Source: UBA1672 sp051967755
GTDB taxonomy: Bacteria; Pseudomonadota; Alphaproteobacteria; Micavibrionales; Micavibrionaceae
Length of the DNA stretch: 64,000 bases
Direction of reading: 5' to 3'
Assembly: GCA_051967755.1 (NCBI GenBank)
Contig: JBQDYD010000002.1
Coordinates: forward strand, 186,001-250,000
Both the position numbers and the translations under genes were made by a program. Positions 26,257 through 35,887 of this stretch are shown here, piece after piece (position 1 is the first letter of the stretch; each line of letters starts with the position of its first letter). Below the pieces are notes generated by a model, which ran no database searches, had not been told where the DNA came from, and saw only the letters and a program-made list of their open reading frames with translations.

Positions 26257-29200
26257 TTACGACGATTGAGACCATTTTATAAGGGCGTCGCGGGTTTGAT
26301 CATTCGCGGCGCTTAATTTTTTAGCATTTTTAATAGCATCGCTATTTTGTGCTAGTTTCGCGGCTTTTTCAGCTTTGCCTGCGATATCACTTACATATTT
26401 CATGCCAAAATTACCTGCCATGCCTTTTAATTCATGCGCGCGTGCGCCTATCGCCGCGATGTTGTTTTCCTCTATATGCCCTTCAAGGATTTCAATGATT
26501 TCTGTGCTTTTATCTAAAAACCCATGTAAGAGGCTTATGAATTGTTCTTTCCCTAATGTGTCGAGCAGGCTTTGTAGCATTTCACGATCAAGAAGCTCTT
26601 CTTGAATGATATCTGTATTTTGCGTAAGGGGCGGTGCAACAGGCGGCTGCTCTGGCTGCGGAGTGGCCTGAGGCTGTGCAGGTTCTTGCACTTGCTGTTC
26701 TTGTGGTTTTGGTGTTTGTAAAATCTGCGGTGTTTGTGGCGCTGCCGGCTGCGTTGTCTGTCTCGTCTCTGTCACCTTTTCAGTTGGCGAAGGCGTATGG
26801 TCCTGCTGCTGTGCTTGCGGCTGTGTCGTCGTTTCAGAAGGTTGCGGTTTCTTATTAGAAGAGTGCTGCTCCATCAAATAGCGTTGGATCTCAGTCATTT
26901 CTTCCTGAGGTTTGTTATAGCCTCCAGATTTGTTTGAATCCGCGGTATTGGCTTTTTGTTTAACAACAATGCCCTCCGGCTTTTGCGTAACGGGTTTTGT
27001 CGCCGGCCCTTGTGTTTTTATAATGCGCTCATCAGATGGGTTTGCAGTATCTGTTTCAAGCGTAGTCAGATTTTGCCCGTCATTGGCATTTGATGGTCTT
27101 GGAACAACGGTTTCCCCGCGCATTGCCCGAACTGTACCGGTTTCAGATTCAATCGGCACGTCAGTATCGCCAACAAAGTGCTCTCTGTCATCCAGTTGGA
27201 AGTCAGTTTTGACAGCTCTCAGGTCGATACCATTATCCTGTTTTTCTTCTGTTGGCTGTGCGGCTGTAGGTGCTTTTCTGTCAACATTGATTGGTTCGTC
27301 ACTAAATGAAAGTGCGTCGCCTGCGGCGGGTTCGATGCTTTGAATATTATGAGGTTTTATATCATTCTCAAACTTGCCTAATGATGCATTGTAAAGCACC
27401 TCGTTTAACTGTTTTGAGTCAATAGGCTTAGGGATGAAGCCATTCATACCAAATTGAAAGAATTCCTCTATATTTTCCAGCATCACATTCCCGGTTAGTG
27501 CAATGACCGGAATTGTTGATATGGACGGATCCGGGTTAGCGCGGATTTTCTTGGTGGTTTCAAGGCCGTTAAGCCCATCCATTTGGATATCCATTAAAAT
27601 GAGTTCGGGGCGGTGTTGTTTACACAAGGCGATAGCCTCAAGCCCGTTTGCAGCCATATATAGGGTGTGGCCTTGCTGCGTTAGTAATCCGTCTAATACT
27701 TTACGGTTCATTTCATTATCTTCTGTCACCAAAATGCGCATTGGTTTTGTCTTTGGGCCTTGATCCATATTTTGGGGGTCAAAAAACCTGTCAGTGTCAT
27801 CAGATGCGGCCTCTTTTAATGGGGTCATGTCGACTTCGAAAAAGAAAGTTGTTCCTTCGTTTACGGTGCTTTCGACTTTTATAATGCTGTCCATTGCCTG
27901 AATCAGTTTGAAGGAAATGGCCAGACCAAGTCCTGTACCCCCGTATTTTCTGCTCGTGCTTGTTTCGGCCTGCGTGAAAGGGGTGAATAGCTTTTCTTGA
28001 GCTTCTTCTGAAATCCCAATACCTGAATCTTGTACCTCGAAGCGTACTTTTCGTTTATCCCCAAGCTCAATCATGCTGACATTGATGCGAACGCCGCCTT
28101 TTTCAGTAAACTTCAAACCATTATTAACCAGGTTTAATAAAACCTGACGTAATCTGGTCGGGTCACCCATAACAATGCGCGGAACGTCATCTTCAATATG
28201 GGATGTCAGCTCTAAATTCTTTTGTGAGGCATGGCCTGACATTAAGATGATAATGTCCTGAATAAGGCCGCGAAGCTCAAAGTTTACTTTCTCGACATCC
28301 ATGCTGCCACGCTCGATTTTTTCAAAGTCTAGAATGTCATTCAAAAGTGCCATCATAGTATCGCCGGATTTACGGATCGTATTTACGTAGTCATTTTGCG
28401 TTTTGCTGAGCGACGTGCTTTGCAGTAATTGCACCATGCCTAAAATACCGTTCATTGGCGTTCTGATTTCATGGCTAACGATCGCCAAAAAAGCGGACTT
28501 TGCTTGGTTGGCACGGTCGGCAACTTCTTTGGCCATGCGCATTTCTTCTGTACGCTTTATCTCACGCTCTCTTAGCTCAGACATCAGTTCGCGTTCACGT
28601 TCGATAACACGTAGCAAGCGGGCTTGGTCTGCGGATTCTTTTGATTTTTGCAATCTGGCGAGTGATTGCTCATCACGCATTTGGTGTTCGCTTTCGTGCT
28701 TTTTACGTTTTGTTCTGTGCACGTTTGATTGTAAATAGGCCGCGCAGAAGCAGAAAGCCTGTGCAAAATGGGCGATCCAAAAATAGGTGATTGAAGATAC
28801 AGGCAGCAGGTCTAACGTAATGGATAATAAGATAGCCAGACCAACCGCAGATAATAACAGCCCCGTACAGAAAGTCGCGATAATATGGAGGGGCTTATCA
28901 TTTGTAAAAACAGTGATTGTAATTAACAGGAGGATGCTGAGTGTTATCGTTGCAGTCAGGATAATTAACCCTGTAAAACTGGAAAACAGGAATTGGTCAA
29001 GTAACGCGGCCAGCAGGATTAAAATGCTTAATACGACCATAGCAATATTTTCTATAGGTTTATGGTCGTAGCTTAATTTTGAGAAAAACTTGGCCGCCAT
29101 CATCAGTAGGGCGAAGCTCGTCATATAAAGCCAGAACAGCATTGCTCCGTTGATGATGCTATTTGGAAAAATATATGCGTCAAGATTAAAGAACAGAGCC

Positions 29201-29943
29201 GCTAATACGGTGTAATAGGACATTAAAGCGATAGAGGCTTGATTTCTGCCGATATGGTATGACGTCATAAAAAAGCCAAGGATCAGAACAAATGCCATTG
29301 CACTCAGAATTGAACTGGCATTGCCTTGTAAAAGCATCCCTATATAGGTGGTGTGTGAAATAAGCCGCGGATAGAAAACAAGGGGTAGTCCGTGTTGTGC
29401 TTCTACTCTGATTGCTATGGTGTTTATTGTATCATGTGGGATCTCAATGGACACCGAAGAGCCTTGAAATGCGTAGGCATTACTTTCTGTCGGCGGGTAG
29501 GTTAATAATTGATCTGTATTGGCGTTATATATGGTCATGCTGTCGATCATTCCCATACGGCCATCAAGGGTGTTACCGAAATGTAAAATCCAATTGTCGC
29601 TGCGGCTGTTATTTTTAACGTTGAAAACAAGCCATGTCACAGTGTCTGTGTCGTTAATGCTTACGATGCTTTTATTCAATTTTTTGCCGCGCAGGTTGCT
29701 ATCATGCTGTTTCACAAGGTCTTTATGATCCAGTTCTTGTTTATCTTCCGGCGTGACGTAAATATATGGCGCCACTTCAAAAGGGGCGTTTGCGCTGTCT
29801 ATGATGAGTGTGTTGAGTTCTTGAGCATGGGCGCTTGGGCCGGGGAATAGTACAAAAAGAAGGCATAATAAAGCAGTGGCTACCGCTCTTAAACGGAGGC
29901 ACGCGGAAAAAGGTATCGCTTTTTTATATTCTATTAAGGCCAT
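26257..29943 (-). CDS. Hybrid sensor histidine kinase with 7TMR-DISM input, receiver and HPt domains
   Basis: A 1228-residue membrane kinase. A signal peptide is followed by an extracytoplasmic beta domain of the 7TMR-DISM type (about 45-190) and seven membrane helices (about 200-410). A coiled coil (410-480) leads to the kinase core with SHEIRTPMNG (His491), N-box and GTGLGL. A receiver follows with Asp785 in LMDIQMDG. A linker of over 250 residues rich in P, Q and T then joins a C-terminal HPt domain with His1170 in AHELKGMAG. All phosphorelay parts except the final receiver are therefore in one chain. The ligand and output are not shown; DivK-like receivers elsewhere in the window are possible targets only by analogy. 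Confidence 0.93.
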   Translation of the reverse strand: MALIEYKKAIPFSACLRLRAVATALLCLLFVLFPGPSAHAQELNTLIIDSANAPFEVAPYIYVTPEDKQELDHKDLVKQHDSNLRGKKLNKSIVSINDTDTVTWLVFNVKNNSRSDNWILHFGNTLDGRMGMIDSMTIYNANTDQLLTYPPTESNAYAFQGSSVSIEIPHDTINTIAIRVEAQHGLPLVFYPRLISHTTYIGMLLQGNASSILSAMAFVLILGFFMTSYHIGRNQASIALMSYYTVLAALFFNLDAYIFPNSIINGAMLFWLYMTSFALLMMAAKFFSKLSYDHKPIENIAMVVLSILILLAALLDQFLFSSFTGLIILTATITLSILLLITITVFTNDKPLHIIATFCTGLLLSAVGLAILLSITLDLLPVSSITYFWIAHFAQAFCFCAAYLQSNVHRTKRKKHESEHQMRDEQSLARLQKSKESADQARLLRVIERERELMSELREREIKRTEEMRMAKEVADRANQAKSAFLAIVSHEIRTPMNGILGMVQLLQSTSLSKTQNDYVNTIRKSGDTMMALLNDILDFEKIERGSMDVEKVNFELRGLIQDIIILMSGHASQKNLELTSHIEDDVPRIVMGDPTRLRQVLLNLVNNGLKFTEKGGVRINVSMIELGDKRKVRFEVQDSGIGISEEAQEKLFTPFTQAETSTSRKYGGTGLGLAISFKLIQAMDSIIKVESTVNEGTTFFFEVDMTPLKEAASDDTDRFFDPQNMDQGPKTKPMRILVTEDNEMNRKVLDGLLTQQGHTLYMAANGLEAIALCKQHRPELILMDIQMDGLNGLETTKKIRANPDPSISTIPVIALTGNVMLENIEEFFQFGMNGFIPKPIDSKQLNEVLYNASLGKFENDIKPHNIQSIEPAAGDALSFSDEPINVDRKAPTAAQPTEEKQDNGIDLRAVKTDFQLDDREHFVGDTDVPIESETGTVRAMRGETVVPRPSNANDGQNLTTLETDTANPSDERIIKTQGPATKPVTQKPEGIVVKQKANTADSNKSGGYNKPQEEMTEIQRYLMEQHSSNKKPQPSETTTQPQAQQQDHTPSPTEKVTETRQTTQPAAPQTPQILQTPKPQEQQVQEPAQPQATPQPEQPPVAPPLTQNTDIIQEELLDREMLQSLLDTLGKEQFISLLHGFLDKSTEIIEILEGHIEENNIAAIGARAHELKGMAGNFGMKYVSDIAGKAEKAAKLAQNSDAIKNAKKLSAANDQTRDALIKWSQSS

Positions 29944-30074
29944 AACTCCGGCACTGACTTTCGTTAGATGAAAACGCAGTGGTGGTTCTACTCAAGCAGG
30001 ATTATGACGTGAAATAGTTAAGGTTTTATTATAAAAACGCGTTTTTTATAGTGACCTTGAAAAAGGCGGCTGTT

Positions 30075-30227
30075 TTATGAAAAATCAACCATGATAAACA
30101 TTAAAAACACCAATATAGCGCAAGAGCCGATCACGGTATATTTTGTGGCAATTGTAAAGTTTTCCCAAGATTTTTCAGCGTGCTCTAATTGCTTTTTATC
30201 GACTTCAACGGGTTTCTGGTTTGCCAT
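30075..30227 (-). CDS. aa3-type cytochrome c oxidase subunit IV-like miniprotein
   Basis: A 50-residue protein. It has a short polar N-terminus containing HAEKSWENFTIATKY and a single membrane helix (VIGSCAILVFLMFIMV), the layout of the small alphaproteobacterial aa3-oxidase subunit IV family. AGGAAACAG upstream is a usable ribosome site. No other cox genes are near, which is common for this subunit. It sits between the hybrid kinase and purN on the same strand as both, with 47 bases to the next gene upstream. The stop position may be off by one base in my reading. Alternative: an unrelated single-helix protein. Confidence 0.7.
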   Translation of the reverse strand: MANQKPVEVDKKQLEHAEKSWENFTIATKYTVIGSCAILVFLMFIMVDFS

Positions 30228-30282
30228 TTTCTGTTTCCTCTAACTATCTTGATACTATGATAATAAAATAATTTTTGATGTT

Positions 30283-30876
30283 CTACTGATTTTTTTGTTT
30301 TGATTTCGCCAAAAGCTCGATCGCTTCGGGATAGATATCATGTTCTTCGATTAATACGCGCTGCGCAAGTGTTTCGGGTGTGTCACCATCTTTGATCGGA
30401 ACGCGGCGCTGGGCAATTGTTGGGCCACTATCCAGATCTGCGGTAACAAAATGAACCGTGCACCCGGCCTCTTTCTTGCCGTCATTGATTGCACGTTCAT
30501 GCGTGTTTAGTCCCTTATAATCAGGCAACAAAGACGGGTGTATATTGATGATCTGGTCAGGCCATTCTTCGACAAAACCGGATGTCAGTATACGCATAAA
30601 TCCTGCAAGAACGATGAGGTCCAGATCGTATTTTTCTAAACGTTCCTGAATCTCATCTTCGAAATCTTCTCTGCTATTATATGCTGTATGATCAACGAAT
30701 TCAGTCGGTATGCCGGCATTCGCCGCAATTTTCAGGCCTTCTGCATTCTCTTTGTTTGATAAGACAACAGAGATTTCCGCAGGGTAGTCGGGGTTTTGGC
30801 ATGCCTTCATGATTGAATGCATATTACTGCCGCGTCCCGAAATAAAGATCGCTAACTTGAGCTTGTTTATGACCAT
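30283..30876 (-). CDS. purN: Phosphoribosylglycinamide formyltransferase
   Basis: Third step of purine synthesis: transfers a formyl group from 10-formyltetrahydrofolate to GAR. The 197 residues show the nucleotide loop ISGRGSNM near 12-19, INIHPSLLPDYKG (catalytic His about 109-112) and TADLDSGP with the catalytic aspartate. The start overlaps the end of purM by 10 bases, so the two are translationally coupled. The extra MVINK at the start may be real or the start may lie at a later codon. Confidence 0.97.
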   Translation of the reverse strand: MVINKLKLAIFISGRGSNMHSIMKACQNPDYPAEISVVLSNKENAEGLKIAANAGIPTEFVDHTAYNSREDFEDEIQERLEKYDLDLIVLAGFMRILTSGFVEEWPDQIINIHPSLLPDYKGLNTHERAINDGKKEAGCTVHFVTADLDSGPTIAQRRVPIKDGDTPETLAQRVLIEEHDIYPEAIELLAKSKQKNQ

Positions 30877-32018
30877 GACTTTGCGCGGTTTTCAATGCTG
30901 ATAGGGATGTCAGACGTTTTTGCAGATGAAATCTCACCGATTTTGTACACGGCTTCTCCCGTACCACTAAGGGATTTTTCAATCGCGTCCGCATGTTCAG
31001 GGGCGCAAATAACGATCATGCCCAGACCGCAATTTAACGTGCGCGCAAGGTCGTCATTATCCAGATTGCCTTCCGACTTTAACCATTTAAATATCTCAGG
31101 TAATGGCCATGCGGATGCGTCAATATTGGCTTTAAAGCCATCAGGGATGACGCGTGGAATATTCTCTGTCAGGCCGCCGCCTGTTATGTGTGCCATGCCG
31201 TGGATGGCAGGAGCTCCGTTATCTTTTTTGATCTCAAGTGCCTTGAGCAAAGATTTCACGTAAATGCGTGTCGGCGCAAGAAGGGCATCAACAAGTTTTT
31301 CTGCCTTGCGCAGTGTTTGTTTCTCAATGTCTTGATCTTGGTCTTTGATCATCATTTGGAACGGGCACGCTTCATCATAGGAGTGACCTGTATCTGCGAT
31401 GATTTTACGCACCAACGAATATCCGTTTGAGTGAACACCGTTAGAGGCTAGGCCTAGGATTACATCACCTTCGGCAATGTTTTCGCCTGTAATGACAGAG
31501 TCGCGATTAACCGCGCCAACAGTAAAGCCGGCCAGATCATAGTCACCATCGGCATAAAGGCCGGGCATTTCTGCAGTTTCACCACCAATAAGCGCACAAC
31601 CGGCAATCTGACAGCCTTTAGCAACGCTTTCGATCACGTCCTTGGCAACAGTGTTTTCAAGCTTTCCTGTTGCGAAGTAATCTAAAAAGAATAAAGGCTC
31701 TGCCCCTTGAACAACCAAATCATTAACACACATTGCAACCGCATCAATGCCGATTGTATTGTGCGTGTCTGAATCAATCGCGATTTTAATTTTTGTGCCG
31801 ACACCATCCGTGGATGATACAAGGATCGGATCTTCATATCCTGCAGCTTTTGGGTCAAACAGCGCGCCAAATCCGCCAAAGCCATCCATTGTGCCCAAAC
31901 GTGATGTATTTTTAATGGCAGGTTTAATATCCTCTACCAGCTCTGACGCAGCATCAATATCAACGCCTGCATCTTTATATGCGCTATTTTGTTTTTGTGA
32001 TTTGTCGTGGCCTAACAT
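30867..32018 (-). CDS. purM: Phosphoribosylformylglycinamidine cyclo-ligase
   Basis: AIR synthetase of purine biosynthesis. The 383-residue protein has the expected GGFGALFDP, SSTDGVGTKIKIA, DAVAMCVNDL and GLASNGVHSNGYSLVRK motifs. It is the first gene of purM-purN, with the standard overlap. It is divergent from the DUF2066 gene, the usual alphaproteobacterial arrangement. It is slightly longer than the 345-360 residues common in the family, with an extra polar N-terminus. Confidence 0.97.
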   Translation of the reverse strand: MLGHDKSQKQNSAYKDAGVDIDAASELVEDIKPAIKNTSRLGTMDGFGGFGALFDPKAAGYEDPILVSSTDGVGTKIKIAIDSDTHNTIGIDAVAMCVNDLVVQGAEPLFFLDYFATGKLENTVAKDVIESVAKGCQIAGCALIGGETAEMPGLYADGDYDLAGFTVGAVNRDSVITGENIAEGDVILGLASNGVHSNGYSLVRKIIADTGHSYDEACPFQMMIKDQDQDIEKQTLRKAEKLVDALLAPTRIYVKSLLKALEIKKDNGAPAIHGMAHITGGGLTENIPRVIPDGFKANIDASAWPLPEIFKWLKSEGNLDNDDLARTLNCGLGMIVICAPEHADAIEKSLSGTGEAVYKIGEISSAKTSDIPISIENRAKSWS

Positions 32019-32120
32019 ATTGTCTGCCCTATTTCATTTGTCTTTCAGGTTGCTCTTCAGCCGTGCTCGTTATAAAACTAAAAGCATACGCATTTTTTAA
32101 CACTCTACCTCAGGTGCATC

Positions 32121-33374
32121 ATGGGCATACCGTATAAGGCTTTTTACTGCAAGTGTATAGTTTTTTCTGTTTGTATTTATATGTCATTGGCTTTTACGAC
32201 CTTTCAGGCGCAGGCTTATGATTCATTATTTGTTGTGCGTGGGGTAAAAGTCGATGAAACCGCCAAGGATTCTGTCTCGGCGCAACAGCAAGCATTTGCA
32301 AAGGCTCAGTCGATTGCTTTTTCTATTCTGACAAAGCGTATGGTGGCCGAGGCGGATGTAGAGAATGTTCAACGCCCGGGGCTCGATGTGATTGCATCCA
32401 TGATTAAAGATTATGAGGTTGAGAATGAGCAACTCTCATCCGTTCGTTATGTGGGGGAATATACATTTCGCTTTAACGAGACCGCAGTCAGTAAGTTTTT
32501 CTCTGTAACGGGCGTACAATATACAGACAAAAGCAGTAAGCCCCTTCTGGTTTTACCGATTTTGCAAGTAAACGGCCAAAATACAATTTGGTCAGACCGC
32601 AATTTATGGATGAGCGCATGGTCACGCGCGCGCCTGTCTGTGGGGGTTGTACCGATAGAGGTGCCGATTGGGGATCTCGATGATATCGCCGATATCGATG
32701 ACAATGATGCACTTCGGTATGAGCGCAAAAGTCTTGATCGTATGTTGCTGCGCTATGGCGCCAGTGAAGCAGCGATTATGATTGCCGTTCCTGATGCACG
32801 GCTATCCTCTTTGCAAGATGAAGATACCGCAGCGGGGAGTGTGCGCGTCAGTATTTATCGCACCGATCGCGGCGTTGCCGAGCGTGTGAATGATGTTGTG
32901 ATTGAGGCTGAGGGAAGTGAAAAAGTATCCGATCTTTATGATCGTGCGGTTTTACGTGGTTATGGCGCATTGCAAAGGGATTGGAAAAATAAAACGACAT
33001 CCAGTGCGGCGCAAAGCCAAAAATATATTGTGCGTATGCCGCTTAACGGTTTGGGTGATTTAACAGAGGCGCAAAACATATTAAAATCTGTGCCCGGTTT
33101 GGCGGAAATGTCTGTTGTTTCCTTGAAACCTGTTGCGGCTAAAATCTCTTTTGTATATCGCGGTGATGCAATGCGCCTGCGCGAAGTATTAAGCAGAACC
33201 CCCTTAAGCTTGGGAGATATGCACAGCGCGGAAAAGCGTTTTGTGAATGGCAGGTCTAATGCGTCTGATGTGTATTATGATCTGTTCTACAAGAAAACGC
33301 AGTCAAAAACCTTTTTCAAACCCAATAGTGATATATTGCCTGTCGAAGACGATAGCGATATTCACACATTTTAG
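32121..33374 (+). CDS. DUF2066 domain protein, exported
   Basis: A 417-residue protein with an N-terminal hydrophobic signal (YKAFYCKCIVFSVCIYMSLAF) and probable cleavage after TFQAQA near residue 33. VRGVKVDETAKDSVSAQQQAFAKAQ is the DUF2066 start, and the central region LVLPILQVNG and WSRARL follows the family pattern. These proteins are periplasmic or envelope-associated with unknown function. Its place between purM and the AI-2E-type transporter gene is conserved in alphaproteobacteria. The gene ends 27 bases before the next and probably shares a transcript with perM and hdaA. Confidence 0.87.
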   Translation: MGIPYKAFYCKCIVFSVCIYMSLAFTTFQAQAYDSLFVVRGVKVDETAKDSVSAQQQAFAKAQSIAFSILTKRMVAEADVENVQRPGLDVIASMIKDYEVENEQLSSVRYVGEYTFRFNETAVSKFFSVTGVQYTDKSSKPLLVLPILQVNGQNTIWSDRNLWMSAWSRARLSVGVVPIEVPIGDLDDIADIDDNDALRYERKSLDRMLLRYGASEAAIMIAVPDARLSSLQDEDTAAGSVRVSIYRTDRGVAERVNDVVIEAEGSEKVSDLYDRAVLRGYGALQRDWKNKTTSSAAQSQKYIVRMPLNGLGDLTEAQNILKSVPGLAEMSVVSLKPVAAKISFVYRGDAMRLREVLSRTPLSLGDMHSAEKRFVNGRSNASDVYYDLFYKKTQSKTFFKPNSDILPVEDDSDIHTF

Positions 33375-33401
33375 ACCTATATCTTACAGGATGGTATTTG
33401 C

Positions 33402-34592
33402 ATGAGTGTACAGCCGTTAACACCGAGGACGCACGCAATATTTTGGGGCGTGGCAACGTCGCTTTTTATATTAACAATTTTGTTGTTTAAGGCTGTTCTT
33501 TTGCCGTTTGTTATGGGTATTGCGGTTGCCTATCTCTTGAACCCGATTGTTAATAAATTCGGTGAAGTCGGCTTTAACCGTGGCCCTGCTGCGATGATGA
33601 TTTTGGTCGGGTTTTTAATTCTGATTTTGGGCTTTATCGGGATTGTTTCGCCAATTGTTTATCGGGAGCTTTTGCAGTTTGGTGAGGATTTACCCGCATA
33701 TATAGAACGTTTCTGGGACATGATGACGCCTGTTACGGCCATGGTAGAGCAATATATCGGCGGTGTTGAGAAAGGCAATCTGGAGAGCCTCTTAAAAGAA
33801 AATGCAGGCTCTGCGACCAAGGCTGCCAAAATAGTGATTGAACAAATCGCGGCGGGCGGTCAGGCCGTGGTCGATATGATATCTGTGGCCGTATTTATGC
33901 CAATTGTTGCGTATTTTATGATGAAGGAATGGCCGGCCGTCACAAAATGGTGCCGTGATTTAATGCCGCGTCATTCGGAAGAGGTTATTATGGGATTGAT
34001 TAAGCAAATTGATGAAAAGCTTTCAGGCTTTGTGCGTGGGCAGATCACTGTTGCTGTTGTTTTGGGCGTAGCCTATGCGGTTGCATTGACTTTGGCCGGC
34101 TTGAAATACGGTTTTCTTATCGGCTTGATGTCCGGCTTGCTTTCCGTTATCCCGATGGTGGGGTCTGCCGTTGGTTTGGTCGTGAGCGTTGCCGTGGCAT
34201 GGTTTCAAATGGGTGAGCCAACCTTTGTGCTGTTGATTGCCGGCATTTTCATTGGCGGTCAGGTGATTGAAGGAAACTTCCTTACACCGAAATTGGTTGG
34301 TGATAGTGTTGGTTTGCATCCGCTTTGGGTGTTCTTTGCTTTGTTAGCGGGGGGAAGCTTGCTGGGCATTCTCGGCATGTTGCTTGCCGTTCCTGTGGCT
34401 GCGGTGATTGGTGTTTTATTAGCATTTGCCTTGCAGAAATATAAAGAGAGCGCGTATTATCAAGAGGCTGTAGTTGAGTCGCCGCCAAAGAAAAAAACGC
34501 GTGCGAAAACGTCTAAAAAGGCATCACCTTCTAAAGCGCAGGCAAAGAAAGCTAAAGCCAAAACACAAACCACGAAAACAGATAAAGCGTAA
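33402..34592 (+). CDS. AI-2E/PerM-family membrane transporter
   Basis: A 396-residue inner-membrane protein with about seven to eight hydrophobic helices. The conserved pattern FVMGIAVAYLLNP near 37-49 and the PMVGSAVGLVV region near 250 belong to the AI-2E transporter (PerM/UPF0118) family. VGLHPLWVFFALLAGG near 303 is the family hallmark. Substrates in this family are mostly unproven; some members export autoinducer-2 or act as Na/Li-proton antiporters. The C-terminal tail is Lys/Ala/Ser/Thr-rich and resembles histone-like tails. It is 6 bases upstream of hdaA, so the two are cotranscribed. Confidence 0.92.
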   Translation: MSVQPLTPRTHAIFWGVATSLFILTILLFKAVLLPFVMGIAVAYLLNPIVNKFGEVGFNRGPAAMMILVGFLILILGFIGIVSPIVYRELLQFGEDLPAYIERFWDMMTPVTAMVEQYIGGVEKGNLESLLKENAGSATKAAKIVIEQIAAGGQAVVDMISVAVFMPIVAYFMMKEWPAVTKWCRDLMPRHSEEVIMGLIKQIDEKLSGFVRGQITVAVVLGVAYAVALTLAGLKYGFLIGLMSGLLSVIPMVGSAVGLVVSVAVAWFQMGEPTFVLLIAGIFIGGQVIEGNFLTPKLVGDSVGLHPLWVFFALLAGGSLLGILGMLLAVPVAAVIGVLLAFALQKYKESAYYQEAVVESPPKKKTRAKTSKKASPSKAQAKKAKAKTQTTKTDKA

Positions 34593-34598
34593 GAAATA

Positions 34599-35303
34599 AT
34601 GTCGCCAACCACTTTTGCGAATGCAGAGCAGATTCCTTTTGATCTTGGGTCCCGTCATGCCTTTGGGCGCAGTGATTTCCAAATCGGAAAATCCAATGCC
34701 GCGGCCGTTGGGTGGATAGACCGTTGGCCGAATTGGCCTGCGCCTGTGCTTGTGCTGCAAGGCCCGGCCGATAGCGGGAAGAGCCATTTGGCATCCGTGT
34801 GGCAGGATAAAACAGAAGCCGCCGTGATTAACCCGGAGCAGCTGATTACAAAACAAGCTGAGGATTTATTCAATCTCGGTCATGCGCTGGTGCTTGATGG
34901 ACTTGATCCATGGCTTGGTGATCGTGATGCAGAAACCACCTTGTTCCACCTCTATAACATGCTTAAGGAAGAGCAGCGCACCATGATGATTACCATGCGC
35001 ATGGCGCCGACCATGGCAGATTTCATTATCCCTGATCTTGCCTCGCGTTTTCGCGCCGCGCCAAGTGTATGTATTCATGCGCCTGATGATATGTTGCTGG
35101 CCTCTGTTTTGATTAAGCTGTTTAGTGATCGTCAGCTCTCTGTCAGTAATGATGTGATTTCTTATGTCTTGCCACGGATGGAGCGCTCCTTTGCCTCCGC
35201 GCGTGAAATCGTTGAGCGCGCAGACCATAAAGCACTGGCGGAAAAGCGCCGCATCTCTGTGCCGCTTATGCGCAAAGTTCTTGCAGATATGTGGGAATAT
35301 TAA
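34599..35303 (+). CDS. hdaA: HdaA-type DnaA regulator
   Basis: A 234-residue AAA+ protein that resembles DnaA domain III without the DNA-binding domain. In alphaproteobacteria such a protein (HdaA) helps inactivate DnaA-ATP through the DNA sliding clamp. N-terminal QIPFDLG may be the clamp-binding motif. GPADSGKSHLASVW near 50 is the P-loop, and DGLDPWLGD near 103-111 resembles Walker B. Arginine-rich C-terminal sensor II residues lie in ASAREIVERAD. It follows perM with 6 bases between, so it is in that operon. Length fits Hda-type proteins. Confidence 0.88.
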   Translation: MSPTTFANAEQIPFDLGSRHAFGRSDFQIGKSNAAAVGWIDRWPNWPAPVLVLQGPADSGKSHLASVWQDKTEAAVINPEQLITKQAEDLFNLGHALVLDGLDPWLGDRDAETTLFHLYNMLKEEQRTMMITMRMAPTMADFIIPDLASRFRAAPSVCIHAPDDMLLASVLIKLFSDRQLSVSNDVISYVLPRMERSFASAREIVERADHKALAEKRRISVPLMRKVLADMWEY

Positions 35304-35308
35304 AGGCT

Positions 35309-35860
35309 TTACATCCACCGCGTCGGACGGGCGGGGGCGTTATAATCCATCGGATCGGTAATTAATACCAATTCATTTTCAACGGGCTGGATATCAGCCC
35401 ATTTTTCACAGGCGCAGTGAATAACACTGAGTGTTGCCGGCTGGTAGCCTTCGGTTAAGCGTTGCATGACGGAATCAGTGCCTTGTGCGCCCAATAAACG
35501 AACCAGTTCATAAATGCTTGGGTTATGGGCGATCATCAAGATACTGTCATTGGCATTATCAATTTTTTGAATTTCATGCAGGTAATCGCCTGTTGATCCT
35601 GAATAGAGAATGTCGATATTTTGCACATTCTCGACCTGTAATGCGTCTTGCACGCCGTTCATGGTTTCCTGTGTTCTGCGTGCGGAGGAACACAGAATGA
35701 TATCAGGCGTTAGGGATTTATGCTTCATCAGCTTGCCAAGGGCTATGGCATCTTCCTTACCCTTTGGTGCAAGCGCACGCCCTTTATCGCCATCAGCCAT
35801 ATCATTTAATGCAATGGCATGACGTAGCAAGAATAACCGTTTTTGATGTGAAGCTCCCAT
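35309..35860 (-). CDS. SixA-like phosphohistidine phosphatase
   Basis: A 183-residue histidine phosphatase. RLFLLRHAIA has the RHxxA catalytic motif near residue 9-18, and HNPS near 112-115 the second histidine. SixA removes phosphate from phosphohistidine in HPt domains or PTS proteins. It converges on hdaA and lies 28 bases downstream of rnd on the same strand. In other alphaproteobacteria the hdaA-rnd interval holds ppk and ppx; here it holds this gene. The specific substrate is not shown, although an HPt-bearing kinase is in the window. Confidence 0.87.
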   Translation of the reverse strand: MGASHQKRLFLLRHAIALNDMADGDKGRALAPKGKEDAIALGKLMKHKSLTPDIILCSSARRTQETMNGVQDALQVENVQNIDILYSGSTGDYLHEIQKIDNANDSILMIAHNPSIYELVRLLGAQGTDSVMQRLTEGYQPATLSVIHCACEKWADIQPVENELVLITDPMDYNAPARPTRWM

Positions 35861-35887
35861 AGGTTAAAGCTGTAACATTATTGTGTT

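Noticed and set aside
27000..27350. Plus-strand reading frame opposite the hybrid kinase linker
   Set aside because: It is a shadow of the low-complexity P/Q/T-rich coding sequence on the other strand.
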